NCBI GenBank assembly: GCA_903821995.1
Contig: CAIJNI010000031.1
Coordinates: 22,104 to 86,103, forward strand
Source: an uncultured beta proteobacterium
Lineage (GTDB): Bacteria; Pseudomonadota; Gammaproteobacteria; Burkholderiales; Burkholderiaceae
Length of the DNA: 64,000 nucleotides
Direction: 5' to 3'
In this document: positions 63,281 through 64,000 of the stretch, one piece after another
Layout: each line of letters starts with the position of its first letter
Numbering within the stretch: the first letter of the stretch is position 1
Notes under the pieces: generated by a model
What the model was told of the DNA's origin: nothing
The model's database searches: none
The model's input: only the letters and a program-made list of their open reading frames with translations
Position numbers and translations under genes: made by a program

Positions 63281-64000
63281 ATGAATAACGATAGAAGAAC
63301 GGTGGTTAAAGCCATCGGCGGACTCACAGCTTTGGGCTCAACTGGACTCATGGGGCTAGCACACGCTGATAATAATGCAATTCGTATAGGTTTAATGACG
63401 GTGAAGACGGGACCACTTGCTTCAGGTGGAATAGATATGGAACGAGCCTTGATGATGTATCTCAAAGAGAGAAACTACACATTAGCTGGACGTAAAGTAG
63501 AGCTTTTTGTTGCTGATAGTGCCGGTATTCCTGCAAATGCAAGAAGCAAAATTCAGGAAATGGTAGAGCGTAATAAAATCCATGTACTCATTGGACCTCT
63601 AGCAGCGAATGAGGCATTGGCTGTGGATGACTACATCCGTGCTCAGTCATTACCAACGCTATCAGTAGCCGCGGCTGAGGATATGACTCAACGTAAAGCC
63701 AATCCCTGGTTTGTTAGAGCAACCTCAACATCATCTCAATGTGCTCACCCGATGGCTGACTATTGTGCAAAGACCATGAAGTGGAAGAGAGTGGTACTGA
63801 TTGCTGATGATTTAGCTTATGGTCACGAGATGGTTGCAGGATTTCAGCGGGTTTTTGAAGAAAATGGCGGCAAGGTCATTCAAAAGCTATTTCCACCACT
63901 GACAGTTCCTGATTATGGAAATTTTTTAGCGCAATTAAAAACCAATGTAGACGGAATCTTCTTGGGGTTTGCAGGATCAAATGGGTTTAGATTTTTAAGA
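63281..64000 (+). CDS. ABC transporter substrate-binding protein, LivK/branched-chain type (partial, C-terminus off the right edge)
   Basis: First 240 residues of a type I periplasmic binding protein. A Tat-type leader (DRRTVVKAIGGLTALGS) precedes IRIGLMTVKTGPLASGG, the start of the Leu/Ile/Val-type fold, and VHVLIGPLAANEALAVDDYI and VVLIADDLAYGHEMVAGF. AAGGAG at 63271-63276 precedes the ATG. It differs in fold from the Bug proteins and is probably followed by its ABC permease and ATPase genes outside the window. Aromatic or branched acids are typical ligands. Confidence 0.88.
   Translation, partial: MNNDRRTVVKAIGGLTALGSTGLMGLAHADNNAIRIGLMTVKTGPLASGGIDMERALMMYLKERNYTLAGRKVELFVADSAGIPANARSKIQEMVERNKIHVLIGPLAANEALAVDDYIRAQSLPTLSVAAAEDMTQRKANPWFVRATSTSSQCAHPMADYCAKTMKWKRVVLIADDLAYGHEMVAGFQRVFEENGGKVIQKLFPPLTVPDYGNFLAQLKTNVDGIFLGFAGSNGFRFLR

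Overview
The window looks like a low-GC (by eye about 40 %) betaproteobacterial chromosome of the order Burkholderiales. The evidence is nine Bug/TctC-type periplasmic binding proteins in 64 kb, a thiC-thiO-thiS-thiG-thiE operon behind a TPP riboswitch, a DUF4936-type gene, and many acyl-CoA ligase, hydrolase and decarboxylase genes. A freshwater Polynucleobacter-like lineage would fit, but this is inference. I see no rRNA, tRNA, insertion sequence, phage gene or CRISPR array.

Layout. 0-3.2 kb: a leftward acyl-CoA operon (enoyl-CoA hydratase, CoA ligase, SDR dehydrogenase running off the left edge). 3.5-5.2 kb: a PhoU-like DUF47 protein and a Pit phosphate permease. 5.2-8.6 kb: an MFS carrier, an AAA/DUF4143 ATPase behind a dyad-rich promoter, and a fluoroacetate/haloacetate dehalogenase-like enzyme. 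8.6-13.1 kb: a GAF-GAF-PAS-cyclase-TPR adenylate cyclase and a 36-residue-repeat coiled-coil protein, divergent from a MscS channel with a cyclic-nucleotide-binding domain. 13.2-16.8 kb: an FKBP, a membrane protein, a lipoprotein and a Bug protein. 16.8-21 kb: a leftward operon for an MDR reductase, thioesterase, acyl-CoA ligase and cysteine-synthase-like PLP enzyme, divergent from an Lrp/AsnC regulator. 21.7-29 kb: a prenyl-FMN decarboxylase island (Bug, UbiD, GGT-like, Bug, VOC, UbiX).

30-42.6 kb is rich in molybdenum-related genes: two ModA-like proteins (one leaderless), an IorAB-type molybdenum hydroxylase with cupin and Bug protein, and modA-modB-modC, with ModC fused to a MocA-like cytidylyltransferase. 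42.6-47.6 kb: the thiamine operon and TPP riboswitch. 47.7-48.5 kb: a tandem pair of adhesin-E-like proteins, one broken by a stop in its signal peptide. 48.5-64 kb: a catabolic and uptake region with an MFS carrier, four alpha/beta hydrolases, a Tat-exported amidohydrolase, an OsmC-like gene interrupted by an in-frame TAA, a mandelate-racemase-family enzyme, five Bug proteins, a MaiA-like GST and a truncated LivK-like protein.

The region reads as a scavenging toolkit for organic acids, each module pairing a binding protein with catabolic enzymes. The least ordinary items are the putative cAMP circuit (cyclase, repeat coiled coil, cNMP-domain channel), the ModC-MocA fusion, two genes cut by in-frame TAA codons, and a pair of adjacent hydrolases with incomplete catalytic triads.
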